From Candidatus Pantoea varia (GTDB lineage Bacteria; Pseudomonadota; Gammaproteobacteria; Enterobacterales; Enterobacteriaceae): 64,000 nucleotides of DNA. The translations under genes were made by a program, and so were the position numbers. Shown piece by piece: positions 18,481 through 27,672 of the stretch. A model generated the notes under the pieces. It saw nothing but the letters and a program-made list of their open reading frames with translations. It ran no database searches and was not told the origin of the DNA. The DNA lies in assembly GCF_900115075.1 (NCBI RefSeq), contig NZ_FOVG01000003.1, positions 186,001-250,000 on the forward strand, written 5' to 3'. The stretch's first letter is position 1. Each line of letters begins with the position of its first letter.

Positions 18481-19398
18481 ATGAAAAAAATAATTCTTGT
18501 CCCGTCCAGTCTTGGTCTCAATCCTCTTTATAAAGGCCACATGCCAGGCACATTCCGCGCACCATCAGTTCTCATGCAGCACGGACTTGATAAAATGTTT
18601 TCCTCTTGTGACTTCGTTACTGTCCCCTGCCCTGAATACAGTCCTGAAGGTGAGCCAGGTACTGATATCCTGAACGGTCACAAGCTCAGGCAGCTTAATC
18701 TAAAGTTAGCTGATGAAGTAGAGGCGGCGAATCATCGTAACTCAAAGCCCGTGGTGATCGGAGGCGACTGCTCCATACTGCCCGGAGCCTTGCTGGGCAG
18801 CAGGCGTAAGTTAGGCCAACTTGCACTTGTGCATATTGACGGACACAGCGATTTCCGTCATCCCGGAAACTGGAAGCGAGAACCAGGAGCACGACCAGGC
18901 GCTGCGGCCGGAATGGATTTGGCACTCGTTACCGGACGAGGAGAACCATTACTGACTTCATGGCCCGGGATTGAAGGACCTCTGGTTCAGGATGACGCAG
19001 TGATTCAGCTGGGAGAACGTGAGTCGCTCCTTGAGGATTATGAATGGCCTGATATTGATGGCACTGATATCCGGCGTATAACTGTCTTTGACGCGCTTAA
19101 GTTGTCAGATAATCATCTCATCAATGTGATATTCGATCGGCTCAATCTTTTTCCTGAAATGCCCTACTGGATCCATCTTGATATAGATGCCCTGGACAGC
19201 TGCGAAATGTCTGCAGTTGATTGTCCCGGCACTCCCGGCTTGTCTTCCGAAACACTTGTAAATGTCTGTCGCGAACTTTTTAATAATATGCGCTGCTGCG
19301 GAATCACAGTAACCATTTATGACCCTGATTTAGATCATGATGGCACAGCAGCAACGCTCATTTTGGACATGCTCAGAAGCATAACTAACGATATTTGA
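18481..19398 (+). CDS. Arginase/agmatinase-family (ureohydrolase) protein
   Basis: 305 aa, ureohydrolase fold. Metal-site motifs are recognisable: VVIGGDCSILPG (first motif, normally GGDHS, with Cys in place of the first His ligand), LVHIDGHSDF (D-x-H-x-D) and WIHLDIDALD (D-x-D). A further IYDPDLDHDG follows in place of the usual final substrate segment. AAGGAT lies before the ATG. Family members hydrolyse guanidino compounds or formiminoglutamate; the specificity of this branch is unknown, and the Cys substitution occurs in several atypical members. Stand-alone gene between repeat copies. Confidence 0.85.
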   Translation: MKKIILVPSSLGLNPLYKGHMPGTFRAPSVLMQHGLDKMFSSCDFVTVPCPEYSPEGEPGTDILNGHKLRQLNLKLADEVEAANHRNSKPVVIGGDCSILPGALLGSRRKLGQLALVHIDGHSDFRHPGNWKREPGARPGAAAGMDLALVTGRGEPLLTSWPGIEGPLVQDDAVIQLGERESLLEDYEWPDIDGTDIRRITVFDALKLSDNHLINVIFDRLNLFPEMPYWIHLDIDALDSCEMSAVDCPGTPGLSSETLVNVCRELFNNMRCCGITVTIYDPDLDHDGTAATLILDMLRSITNDI

Positions 19399-19425
19399 CC
19401 TCTTTGCAATCAATACGGTAACTAC

Positions 19426-19485
19426 GTCCGCTTTTCGCTGAAAGCGGACATCGGTGTGCGAGTTAGTCCGCTCTGTGCCACAAGA
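19426..19485 (+). repeat. Interspersed palindromic repeat, well-preserved first arm
   Basis: GTCCGCTTT...AAAGCGGAC gives a 9-bp perfect stem at 19426-19449; the second arm starts GTCCGC-TCTGTGCCACAA at 19466. It lies between the arginase and chemoreceptor stops and could also act as a terminator. Confidence 0.75.
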
Positions 19486-19545
19486 AAACATAATAATTTC
19501 GTAGCTTTATTCAATAAGTCCGACGTCTGCAGACGTCAATCTGAT

Positions 19546-21189
19546 TCAGTTGAAGCTGACCCACGGATCGCTTGAAACTTTTTCTTTTGCCTGAACAGAC
19601 TGTATGTCAGGGGAGCGTATGCCTGTAACAATTGACCCAACCTGCAATCTGAACCGACTGGTAATAGCGCTCAACAACTGAACCTGTTCCTCCAATACAT
19701 TAGTAGCAGCAGCGGAAGCCTGAACCAGCGTGGCGTTTTGCTGAGTCACGCTGTCCATTTCGGTTACAGCCGTACCGATCTGGTTTATTCCCTTACTCTG
19801 TTCAGAGGAAGCCGCCGCAATCTCTCCCAGCAGCGAGGTCACGCCTGTCACATCGCTGATAATTTTTTCTGTAGTCAGCGAAACCTTAGCCACTTTCTCT
19901 TCACCCAGACCGACGTTCAGATTGGATTCAGCAATCAGCTTTTCAATTTCCCGCGCAGATTGTGTGCTGCGTTGTGCAAGCGTGCGAACTTCGTTAGCAA
20001 CTACCGCAAAACCTCGACCCTGGTCGCCTGCACGAGCTGCTTCCACCGCTGCGTTCAGTGCCAGAATATTTGTCTGAAAGGCAATGCTGTTAATTACGGA
20101 TGTAATTTCACTGATGGCCATTGCACTGGTTTTAATGTCTGCCATAGTGCGAACCACTTCCCGCATCGCCGCGCCGCATTCTGAAGCGGTTCCGGAAGCC
20201 GCAGAGGCCGCGTCGCTGGCGACTGAGGCATTTCCGGCGTTGAGCGCAACAGTAGACGAGAGCTCTTCCATGCTCGCCGCGGTCTCTTCGAGCGCTGCCG
20301 CCTGCTGCTCCGTGCGGCTGGAAAGGCTGTGGTTGCCATCGCTTATCTGTGTGGTAACACGGGCAACTTCGCTTACGCCATTGACGATTTCACTCACCAT
20401 CATTTTCAGGCCAGACTGCATATTTTCAAGCCCCTGAAGAAGCCGGCCCATTTCATCATTGCGGACATTGTGGAACTCCGATGTCAGATCGCCGGCGCCG
20501 ATGGCTGCCGTTACTTCGCCAGCAAGACGCAGGGGCTTTATCAACACATTTTTCAGCACCACCGCCACAATAACTGAAGCCAGGATAAATAGTATGACCG
20601 ATACACCGGCAGCAGCATAAGCAATGTACGTATCGGTATCAGCCTGTCGGGTGATATTTACGGATGACTGCTTGTGTATGGCAATAACCTTGTCCAGCGG
20701 AACCCGGTAAGCCTCATCGAGTGCCACGACTTTTGTGCCAGCAAGCATCAGAAAAGTGGGTACATCCCTTTTCTGCAGGGCGGTAAAAAGGGCACCCACG
20801 CCCTGCTCAGTATAATCGTTGTAGCGTTCGGCCAGCTCTCGTGCCAGTTCTGCTTCACCGGCCATTTTTGGTGCAGCCTGATAAGCCTGCATAAAACGTA
20901 AGCCGCCATCATAGTAAAATCTTGCCTGGGCCAGCGCGGCGTTAAACGCCTCTGGATTTCTGCCGTCAGCATAAGGAATAGCGGCCAGCAGCGTGGTGCG
21001 AGCGGCACGTATCCAGTTAGTCGTGTCAGCGACGCCAAGGGTGGCAGAGACTTCATGGTTGAGATTTTTGAGAGACTCTGCGCTGCGATTCAGATAAATA
21101 ACACTCAGCAATGAAGAACTAAAAAAGACAAAAAACAGAAAAAGTCCGGATAACGTCAGGATCGTAGTAAGACGTGTATTTTTCAGCAT
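19546..21189 (-). CDS. Methyl-accepting chemotaxis receptor
   Basis: 547 aa, Tar/Tsr-like layout. TM1 is at about residues 10-30, a periplasmic four-helix-bundle ligand domain at about 35-185, TM2 at about 190-213, a HAMP domain next, and a long signalling coiled coil with the conserved tip [17 protein letters not shown] and [10 protein letters not shown]. The extreme C-terminus ends PWVSF-N, which fits the x-W-x-x-F pentapeptide that tethers CheR/CheB in high-abundance receptors. A sigma-28-type promoter lies directly upstream. The ligand is unknown; neighbouring genes give no clue. Confidence 0.93.
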   Translation of the reverse strand: MLKNTRLTTILTLSGLFLFFVFFSSSLLSVIYLNRSAESLKNLNHEVSATLGVADTTNWIRAARTTLLAAIPYADGRNPEAFNAALAQARFYYDGGLRFMQAYQAAPKMAGEAELARELAERYNDYTEQGVGALFTALQKRDVPTFLMLAGTKVVALDEAYRVPLDKVIAIHKQSSVNITRQADTDTYIAYAAAGVSVILFILASVIVAVVLKNVLIKPLRLAGEVTAAIGAGDLTSEFHNVRNDEMGRLLQGLENMQSGLKMMVSEIVNGVSEVARVTTQISDGNHSLSSRTEQQAAALEETAASMEELSSTVALNAGNASVASDAASAASGTASECGAAMREVVRTMADIKTSAMAISEITSVINSIAFQTNILALNAAVEAARAGDQGRGFAVVANEVRTLAQRSTQSAREIEKLIAESNLNVGLGEEKVAKVSLTTEKIISDVTGVTSLLGEIAAASSEQSKGINQIGTAVTEMDSVTQQNATLVQASAAATNVLEEQVQLLSAITSRFRLQVGSIVTGIRSPDIQSVQAKEKVSSDPWVSFN

Positions 21190-21221
21190 GGCAATAAAGC
21201 TCCAGATAAGATGTACTACGA

Positions 21222-21248
21222 TTATCGGCCTGGAGAAGTCAGAGATTA
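21222..21248 (-). promoter_or_regulatory. Sigma-28 (FliA) flagellar-class promoter
   Basis: On the minus strand TAAT-N15-GCCGATAA, a perfect -10 and a three-of-four -35 core with correct spacing, about 35 bp upstream of the chemoreceptor ATG. It predicts co-expression with late flagellar genes. Confidence 0.8.
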
Positions 21249-21563
21249 CGCACCATTACTAACCACAAGCAGTGCAGAAACAACACGCAAATTTAAGAAT
21301 ATTAGTTTTTATAAAAATAAAATATTGTTTTAAAATTATGATGTTGATTCATATGGCTTATTTATTTTTTAAATTTTTTCGGTCAGCCCCGCTTAAAAAA
21401 TAGTGGAAAAAACACAATGTTAATTTGAGGGTGGATGATGGGATACCATCAAAAGGGTATCAAAATTTTGCCGATCTGGACGCTGTTCAGTTCAGTTTTA
21501 TGTGATTTCTCGTCTTTTCCAGTGGTGAACTCAGTTTTAAGGACAGGATCTTGAGAATATTAC
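21249..21563. other. AT-rich non-coding interval
   Basis: About 300 bp with long A/T tracts around 21290-21400 and no gene on either strand. Upstream of the chemoreceptor promoter; possibly a nucleoid-protein (H-NS-like) target by composition. Confidence 0.35.
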
Positions 21564-21602
21564 GTCCGCTTTTCAACAGGCAGCTTTATGTCAGAAGCGG
21601 AC
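21564..21602 (+). repeat. Interspersed palindromic repeat, fused single hairpin
   Basis: GTCCGCTTTTC at the left and GTCAGAAGCGGAC at the right form one 39-bp element. It looks like the left half of arm one joined to the right half of arm two. Confidence 0.6.
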
Positions 21603-21763
21603 ATTGATAATTTCATACCATATTGAAGCGCGAGGAGCAGGTCAATTCACCTACGTCAGGCACGGCTGCTAAAAATATGCGGTTAATCACTGTAGGCATA
21701 TTTACACCTGTTTATGAATTAACTTTTGTCAAAATTGCACCTTATCTTTTATTTCCGCTACGT

Positions 21764-22663
21764 TTACTCCTGACTGAGATTTTTTTGAGATGTCAAAAAA
21801 TCAATGAACGTTCTTACCTTTGCAGATAGATATTTTCGGCTTGGATAAACTGCATATAGTGTCGTAGTGAAACTCATCACATCTGGCAAAACTTTTTGCA
21901 GGCGGCGTTCAAAGAGGTCCCCCCTGACCATCAAAGTTGGAAGAAATGCCAGACCCATCCCCTCAAGAGCGGCAAGGTGCAGCATGGTTTCACTCTCGCT
22001 TCGCATTACTGGTAGAAGCTGAAGTGATTCTTGTCCGTTTGGACCATTAACATTGAGACTACCGCCAGGACTCATTCCGTTATAAAGCAGGATTTCATAG
22101 CCGTTCAACTGAGAAGTATTAGTCGGTATTCCCTTGCGCGAAAGGTAAGCTGGTGAACCATAAAGGTGAAAAACAACCGTTGTAACTGGACGTGCAACAA
22201 TACCAGGATCAAGCTTTTCAGGAGCGACAGCACGCAGAGCAAGATCGAAACCTTCATCCACAAGATTCACGAGCCTGCCGCTAAAATCTATATCAAAGAT
22301 CACCTCGGGATATTGTCTGTGATAGCCAGCTATTATATGAGCAACTTGCTGGTTAGCCATCCATACCGGTGCGCTGAGTTTTAATGATCCTCGCGGCATT
22401 ACCGTCACGTTCCCTAATGCTGATTCTACCTCATCCAGCCCGTCAAGCATCAATCTCACCTGGTTAAAGTAAAGCAGGCCGGACTCAGTCATGCTTACGT
22501 GGCGACTTGTGCGATTGAGCAGCCTTGTACTGAGCCTGTTTTCAAGATGGGCGATATGTTTACTGGCCATGGCCGGGGAAAGCCCCAATCGCTCTGCTGC
22601 CGTAGTAAAGCTTTTAAGTTCTGCTATTGCGCAAAAGACACGAATACTTATCAGTGTGTCCAT
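21764..22663 (-). CDS. LysR-family transcriptional regulator
   Basis: 299 aa. The winged helix-turn-helix is at residues 1-60 (FTTAAERLGLSPAMASKHIAHLE, core AERLGLSPAMASKHIAHL), then a linker helix and a two-lobe periplasmic-binding-like effector domain. The subgroup with LNRTSRHVSMTESG and VMPRGSLKLSAP is the one often placed divergently from oxidoreductase genes. It is divergent from the NADP-dependent oxidoreductase at 22883 with a 219-bp shared upstream region, so control of that enzyme is likely. Effector unknown. Confidence 0.9.
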   Translation of the reverse strand: MDTLISIRVFCAIAELKSFTTAAERLGLSPAMASKHIAHLENRLSTRLLNRTSRHVSMTESGLLYFNQVRLMLDGLDEVESALGNVTVMPRGSLKLSAPVWMANQQVAHIIAGYHRQYPEVIFDIDFSGRLVNLVDEGFDLALRAVAPEKLDPGIVARPVTTVVFHLYGSPAYLSRKGIPTNTSQLNGYEILLYNGMSPGGSLNVNGPNGQESLQLLPVMRSESETMLHLAALEGMGLAFLPTLMVRGDLFERRLQKVLPDVMSFTTTLYAVYPSRKYLSAKVRTFIDFLTSQKNLSQE

Positions 22664-22882
22664 ATCATCAACTCTCAGTTAATTCAGCTTCAATATAAAG
22701 CATATAGATAAATTTTCAGGAAGCATTAATCTGATCTCACCGGTCGCCCTGACATGCTGTACCCATAGATAAACTGTCAGCTCTGCCGACTGGACCTGTG
22801 ACAAAAGACTGACTGGAGGGGGTGGCAATATGTTCTTTCGCCCAAGCTTCATTTTAACAATTCAAAATTAAGGATTTAATCT

Positions 22883-23782
22883 ATGAAGGCAGTCCTTCTC
22901 AAGTCCTACGGGGATATTGACCAGTTTATTGTTGGTGATGTCCCTAAGCCCGTACCACAAGCTGGCGAGGTGTTGATTAAGATCGAAACCTCAGCGGTAA
23001 ATCCCTTTGATCTCATCCTGCGACAGGGGTTTATGGCTCAGTTTATTCCGCTTGAGCTGCCAGCAATACCTGGCGGGGACGCGGCGGGGACGATAACTGC
23101 GGTGGGAGCTGGGGTCATCCGTCTTAAGGTCGGTGACAGAGTTGTAGGAGATTTCCCTGCAAATGGCAAAGGCGCGCATGCAGAATATGGCGTTCTGCCA
23201 GAAACTTCTGTAACAAAGCTTCCCGATAACCTGAGTTTTGAACAAGGCGCATCGCTGGTTAAAGCTGGACTTACAGGCAGGCAGACTGTTGATGCTTTGC
23301 CGATCAAAACGGGTGATCGGGTTTTAGTCTCCGGCGGATTAGGCATGGTTGGTCGTGTGGCTATCCAGTTTCTCAGGGAGATCGGAGCAAAGCCGGTTGC
23401 TGGCGTCCGGCCTGAACGTATAGAAAGTGCACTCCTCCTTGCTGGAGAAGCTATTGATATCACGAAAATGCCGGACACAGCAGGTTTTGATTTTGCTATC
23501 AGTACAGCCTATTCCGTAGCAAAAAATCTGATAGCTCATGTGCGTAACGGGGGTCATATTGCCAGCATCGTTCAAATTCCTGATGGCATTAATAATGATC
23601 AACGAGTTTTTATCCATGAACTTTTCCATCAGACAGATATGGATACCATGAATGACGTGCTTGGGGCTGCGTCCAGGGGAGAACTTGTCATTCCTGTAGC
23701 TAAAATACTTGGTCTGGAAGAAATTGGAGAGGCTCACAGGATGGTTGAAAAAGGTGTTCAGGGAAAGATATTGCTTAAGTAA
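22883..23782 (+). CDS. Zinc-free MDR-superfamily NADP-dependent oxidoreductase (quinone-reductase type)
   Basis: 299 aa. GroES-like N-terminal domain (SAVNPFDLILRQG, PAIPGGDAAG) and a Rossmann domain with VLVSGGLGMVGRVAIQ for NADP. Zinc ligands of alcohol dehydrogenases are absent, as in quinone oxidoreductases and enoyl reductases. Likely reduces quinones or alpha,beta-unsaturated carbonyls; the substrate is unknown. Divergent from the LysR gene. AAGGATTTAATCT precedes the start. Confidence 0.9.
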   Translation: MKAVLLKSYGDIDQFIVGDVPKPVPQAGEVLIKIETSAVNPFDLILRQGFMAQFIPLELPAIPGGDAAGTITAVGAGVIRLKVGDRVVGDFPANGKGAHAEYGVLPETSVTKLPDNLSFEQGASLVKAGLTGRQTVDALPIKTGDRVLVSGGLGMVGRVAIQFLREIGAKPVAGVRPERIESALLLAGEAIDITKMPDTAGFDFAISTAYSVAKNLIAHVRNGGHIASIVQIPDGINNDQRVFIHELFHQTDMDTMNDVLGAASRGELVIPVAKILGLEEIGEAHRMVEKGVQGKILLK

Positions 23783-24008
23783 AGATACTCTCACCGACGC
23801 TCAGGCGATTAATATCTCTCTACCTGCGTACAGATCCACTCAGCATCATTAGCTGAGCTTCATAAACGAGGTGTAGGTCAGGTGTTCAGCAGTGTTCTGA
23901 GCGTCGGCCCGGGACTTTTTATAAGCCCTCAATAAGCTGCCCTACTCCAAACCATTCCTCACCTGCTTATCATGTTGGTATAATGATATTTTTGGCGAGG
24001 TTTACTGT

Positions 24009-24635
24009 ATGTCTTTATCTGCCCTCATGGCTTTTGCCCTGATAATGTCTGCCGGTATCGTTACTCCCGGCCCGACCGTTCTGCTGGCTCTCAATAATGC
24101 GGCGCGTTTTGGCATCAGGCGGACCTGCTGGGGCATTCTTGGCGCTGCAGCAGCGGATGTTCTTCTGGTTGCGCTGGTCGGGCTGGGGCTTGGTGTTGTG
24201 TTAGCGGCTTCAGAAACGCTTTTTGTCACCCTGAAGTGGGTCGGGGCTGCATGGCTTGCTTATATTGGCCTGCGGATGTTGCTTTCTTCGGAAACGGCTT
24301 TGCCAGACGGTACGGAAGCAGTGGCTCCGACGCGGGGGCTGCTTTTTTTTAAAAGCTTCTTTGTCGCCATGAGCAACCCTAAATATTACATCTTCATGAC
24401 CGCACTGCTGCCTCAGTTCGTCAGTACGGCGCAGCCAGCGTTGCCGCAGTATGCCAGCCTGGCGGCAGTGATCGTCTTGATTGATGTGACGGTGATGCTG
24501 GGCTATGCAGCACTGGGTAAAAAATCCCTCCACCTTCTTAAAGCCAGCGGCATCAGATGGATGAACCGCATCAGCGGGTCGTTTTTATTAATCCTCGCCG
24601 GATCGGTTGCTTTGTACCGTAAAAGCAGTACCTAA
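24009..24635 (+). CDS. LysE/RhtB-family exporter
   Basis: 208 aa with six predicted membrane helices. The N-terminal MSAGIVTPGPTVLLALNNA is the family signature, with a conserved GILGAAAADVLL helix and the FFVAMSNPKYYIFMTALLPQF segment. Members export amino acids or homoserine lactones. Single gene; substrate unknown. A second, distinct member is encoded at 25397-25999, separated by a cupin gene. Confidence 0.9.
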   Translation: MSLSALMAFALIMSAGIVTPGPTVLLALNNAARFGIRRTCWGILGAAAADVLLVALVGLGLGVVLAASETLFVTLKWVGAAWLAYIGLRMLLSSETALPDGTEAVAPTRGLLFFKSFFVAMSNPKYYIFMTALLPQFVSTAQPALPQYASLAAVIVLIDVTVMLGYAALGKKSLHLLKASGIRWMNRISGSFLLILAGSVALYRKSST

Positions 24636-24678
24636 TCATCCAGATAACAGCCGCCGTCAGGTGGCTTTTAGCCCCTGC

Positions 24679-24745
24679 GTCTGCCTCTCGCTCATAGCTG
24701 TCCCTGGTTTGCCTAAGACAGCTGTGTGCCAGAAGCAGGCGTTGC
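24679..24745 (+). repeat. Interspersed palindromic repeat with compensatory changes
   Basis: First arm CGTCTGCCTCTCGCTCATAG; second arm AGACAGCTGTGTGCCAGAAG followed by CAGGCGTTGC. Outer stem bases GTCTGC against GCAGGC suggest partly compensatory drift, as expected if the hairpin matters. Confidence 0.6.
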
Positions 24746-24819
24746 AAATACTCAGGTACGTTAACACTTAGCTCGCTGGCCTTACCTCAAAACAAGCCAT
24801 AACAGTTGTTCATAAGTCG

Positions 24820-25170
24820 TCAGCAGGATGACGGGAGGTCAGAACGATCTCCACGGGTCGTCGGATGCGAAATTACAATAAATTTTACGGGAAACTCAGT
24901 GTTGTTTATGGCTTGATGCTTTGACCCCGGTGGAATTTCCAGACCCTGCAGGGCTTTGATATTATGCATCTCACCTTCCAGCTCCATTGAAAGAACACCA
25001 TTGAGAACAAAGAAAAATTGTCTGGAAACTGAGTGAAAGTGTCGCTTTTCAGAAGTGCCTGGAGCCATTTTTTCATGAATAACCAGCATGTCCTGACGAT
25101 TTACCAGATACCAACCATCACAATCGTCGCCCCAGAAATAATGCTTTGCATTTTCCTTTGAAATCATCAT
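24820..25170 (-). CDS. Cupin-domain protein
   Basis: 116 aa from the ATG at 25170, which follows an AGGAGAAGA ribosome site; a longer frame to 25299 has no such signal. Cupin motif 1 is recognisable as EKRHFHSVSRQFFFVLNGVLSME (core HFHSVSRQFFFVLNG), and motif 2 as GLEIPPGSKHQAINN. The His pair and Glu/Gln-like residue of motif 1 are partly changed (HFH...Q), so metal binding is possible but not assured. Function unknown; small single-cupin proteins often bind small ligands or sugars. It is flanked by two LysE/RhtB exporters. Confidence 0.75.
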   Translation of the reverse strand: MMISKENAKHYFWGDDCDGWYLVNRQDMLVIHEKMAPGTSEKRHFHSVSRQFFFVLNGVLSMELEGEMHNIKALQGLEIPPGSKHQAINNTEFPVKFIVISHPTTRGDRSDLPSSC

Positions 25171-25351
25171 TCTTCTCCTGTTTACACCCGCCCTTACATC
25201 AAGATCATAAAAAAAGTCATCATGATAACGGCTAACTATTCGCAACGGGTTAAAGCTTCTGATTACCCCCCTAAAGACCTGAACTGCATCGTTCGACAAA
25301 TCTAATCGTCATGAAGGAATTGGCATAGCAGCATATTAACGGGAACTCTAA

Positions 25352-25375
25352 GTCCGATTTATACCCGAAGTGAAC
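25352..25375 (+). repeat. Interspersed palindromic repeat, degenerate arm
   Basis: GTCCGATTTATACCCGAAGTGAAC resembles arm two with several substitutions; it lies between the cupin and LysE genes. Confidence 0.4.
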
Positions 25376-25396
25376 ATCCTCGCTATCACCGATGAG

Positions 25397-25999
25397 TTAA
25401 TGGATCAGGCTATGCAGAGAAAAAGCAATGAGCAACATTCCGCCAAAAATGTTGACGTATCTTTTAAGCCTCAACGGGTTGGTTTTTTTTACTGAAAATA
25501 TAAGCGTCTGACTGATTGCTAAAAGCCAGATGCTCATAACGACTATATGAACTGATGCCAGTGTCAGGTAGTTGTATACGCCTCCCTTCACCCCTGCAAA
25601 CTGTGATACGACTGTCAGATAAAAAAGGATGGCTTTAGGGTTCAGAACATTCGCGAGCCAGGCCTCTTTTAAAGTCACCGAATGCGTTGTATCAGTCAGT
25701 CCGCCTGTATTTACCTTTGTTCCACTCCGGATGAGCATCGCTCCTAACCAAAGCAGATAGGCCGTTCCAGCCACTTTAAGCACAGCAAAAGCTGCCGGTG
25801 ATGAGATGAGCACAGCCGTTATGCCAAATCCTATTAAAAACGCATGGGTATATATGCCCAAAGCTGTTCCGGCGAGGGTTCTGAATAGGCCTTTATGGCC
25901 CCCTGCCAGAGCACTGTTCATTACGAGAGTGAAGCTTGCTCCGGGAGACATTGCAACAGGGAGTAATGCTGGCATAAAGCCAAAAATGTTTACATCCAT
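25397..25999 (-). CDS. LysE/RhtB-family exporter
   Basis: 200 aa, six membrane helices. The start MDVNIFGFMPALLPVAMSPGASFTLV, shortened to FMPALLPVAMSPGASFTLV, has the proline-glycine motif of the family (SPGAS for the usual TPGP). LANVLNPKAILFYLTVV corresponds to the conserved NPK segment. Role: efflux of an amino acid or derivative, substrate unknown. Monocistronic and on the same strand as the cupin gene 230 bp downstream. Confidence 0.88.
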   Translation of the reverse strand: MDVNIFGFMPALLPVAMSPGASFTLVMNSALAGGHKGLFRTLAGTALGIYTHAFLIGFGITAVLISSPAAFAVLKVAGTAYLLWLGAMLIRSGTKVNTGGLTDTTHSVTLKEAWLANVLNPKAILFYLTVVSQFAGVKGGVYNYLTLASVHIVVMSIWLLAISQTLIFSVKKTNPLRLKRYVNIFGGMLLIAFSLHSLIH

Positions 26000-26103
26000 A
26001 GATTCTGGATAGTCATTGACGCTCTCCTGAATTGCCAGTTAAGGCGCTTAGTCAGGACGTAATCTCAAGCGAAACAAAAATACATAATCGTCATCAAACA
26101 AAG

Positions 26104-26156
26104 GTGCGTTCATAGCGGGCATTATCCGATGTCAGACCGCTCTATGACAAAAGCAA
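26104..26156 (+). repeat. Interspersed palindromic repeat, degenerate two-arm copy
   Basis: GTGCGTTCATAGCGGGC then ATTATCCGATGTCAGACCGC-TCTATGACAAAAGC (two parts of one copy). Stem of arm one shortened. Confidence 0.5.
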
Positions 26157-26179
26157 AACTCCATGAAATCTGTAGAAGG

Positions 26180-26620
26180 TCAACTACCACGCTGTTTCTC
26201 TAATCGGATGAGAGTGCCATCTAATGTAGTTTTATTACTCCAGCCGAGTTGCATGTAGAATTTGGCTGCTCGGCTGTTTTTATCTGTTTCCAGCCAGGCA
26301 ACGTCGTAATGTTTGAACAACTCCTGTTCCGCAATCTTTGTAAGTCTGCGACCAATGCCTCTGCCTTCGTAGGCAGGAAGGACAAAAAGACCAAAAAGAG
26401 AGCCTTTTCCCCTTAAAATCATCGAAAAACCAACCACTTCACCATGATTTGTAGCAACCCATGCGCAATGCCCTTCTTCGATCATATTGCTCACGGTATT
26501 TTCAGTGATGCCCATATCCCGCATCTCTTCACGGCTCAGGTGATTCTCAGTTACAGAAGTTCTGACAGTGAAAATAGCTTCAACATCAGATAATTGAGCT
26601 GGCCTTATAGTGATATCCAT
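26180..26620 (-). CDS. GNAT-family N-acetyltransferase
   Basis: 146 aa, a compact GNAT domain. Opening MDITIRPAQLSDVEAIFTVR, motif A LFVLPAYEGRGIGRRLTKIA with the Q/R-x-x-G-x-G/A loop, and NSRAAKFYMQLGW near the C-terminus. AGGGAG lies eight bases before the ATG. Substrate unknown. It is the third acetyltransferase gene in the first 27 kb; none are close paralogues. Confidence 0.88.
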   Translation of the reverse strand: MDITIRPAQLSDVEAIFTVRTSVTENHLSREEMRDMGITENTVSNMIEEGHCAWVATNHGEVVGFSMILRGKGSLFGLFVLPAYEGRGIGRRLTKIAEQELFKHYDVAWLETDKNSRAAKFYMQLGWSNKTTLDGTLIRLEKQRGS

Positions 26621-26964
26621 TAGTCTTACTCCCTGTATGGCAAAGATAAATTCTGAGTGTAATGCAATTATATCCTCTACAGAATCCTGAGACCTTAAGC
26701 GAAATCGCTAATGCACATCATGCTCGTTTTTCGCTCATAACCCTCATCACCAGCCCACCAGTGTGGTATGGGTCCCTGCATGACGAGTTTGTCATCGAAT
26801 CACAATATGGCAGATACCTCATTCATTTCAGTTGTCACTAACTCCTTTGCCACAATCCAACGTCAGCAAAGCTTTCCTGCACAACCTTTATTTCGGTTAG
26901 CGGAATCGGCTGAGGGCCTGACTCGCTAGTGAACTGAAAAAACCATAAATCCTTCAGTGCTAAT

Positions 26965-27026
26965 GTCCGCTCTTCGCTCATAGAGGACCTTGCAGGACGG
27001 ATGTCCGCTGTGTGCCAAAAGCGGAC
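26965..27026 (+). repeat. Interspersed palindromic repeat, best-preserved two-arm copy
   Basis: Arm one GTCCGC-TCTTCGCTCATA-GAGGAC (26965-26988), spacer CTTGCAGGACGGAT, arm two GTCCGC-TGTGTGCCAAAA-GCGGAC (27003-27026). Good reference copy for a family model. A decayed copy with GTTTTTCGCTCATAA lies near 26725-26770. Confidence 0.8.
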
Positions 27027-27159
27027 ATAAAAGATTCCCCAGTGGTAATGGTTGATAGCTCCCTTTATTTCGGAGATGGCAACCTTAAAATTTGCATCAT
27101 CAAGATAATGAACATTAAAGTTGCTCATAAATATTATGGGTAAGATCAGAGAATAACTT

Positions 27160-27621
27160 ATGGCCAGCCGAAGGGAATTAAAAGGCATAGCGAATGCTAT
27201 TAATGAGAGTTTCGTTAGTAGAAACAACGACTTCAAAGGATACTGGTCTATTGGACAGATAAAATCACTAGCTCTTAATAATGGCCTCACCTCAATGACT
27301 TTCCCTCTTATGCTATCCAAGGCTAATCCCACATCGGAACTACAAAGTTACACTGTTTGTCACTACGCTAACATGCTCAATAGCTTGTTAACCAAACAGA
27401 AATTACCTAACTTTTGGGTGAGTAACGCTGTCATTAATATTGACTTTAATCCTAATATGGAACTGGCACAACTGTACGAATACACCACCTCAGGCGAACC
27501 TTTCCAGTGCACCTGTCAGATAACGAGTGATGCCGGTAGAGATTACACGTCCATAATCTATGGACGTTGCTGGCCACATGCTGTTGCGAAGGAGTTGAAA
27601 TCGACCCGAAATTCATCTTGA
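27160..27621 (+). CDS. Conserved hypothetical protein
   Basis: 153 aa. The sequence starts MASRRELKGIANAINESF and looks like a soluble, globular protein with no signal peptide or membrane segment. The block SFVSRNNDFKGYWSIGQIK seems typical of a family of enterobacterial hypothetical proteins that I cannot name. Ribosome site is weak (AGAG). The opposing minus-strand frame at 26838-27332 runs over a repeat copy and is not credible. No function can be inferred. Confidence 0.65.
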   Translation: MASRRELKGIANAINESFVSRNNDFKGYWSIGQIKSLALNNGLTSMTFPLMLSKANPTSELQSYTVCHYANMLNSLLTKQKLPNFWVSNAVINIDFNPNMELAQLYEYTTSGEPFQCTCQITSDAGRDYTSIIYGRCWPHAVAKELKSTRNSS

Positions 27622-27637
27622 AGTAAATCCGTTTAAC

Positions 27638-27661
27638 GTCCGCTTTTCGCTCATAACGGAC
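27638..27661 (+). repeat. Interspersed palindromic repeat, single arm
   Basis: GTCCGC-TTTTCGCTCATA-ACGGAC, arm one with the consensus loop. It lies between the hypothetical gene and the convergent AraC-type gene. Confidence 0.7.
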
Positions 27662-27672
27662 ATCCACCCCTT

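Noticed and set aside
26838..27332. 164-codon minus-strand frame
   Set aside because: Runs over a palindromic repeat copy and opposes a more protein-like plus-strand frame.
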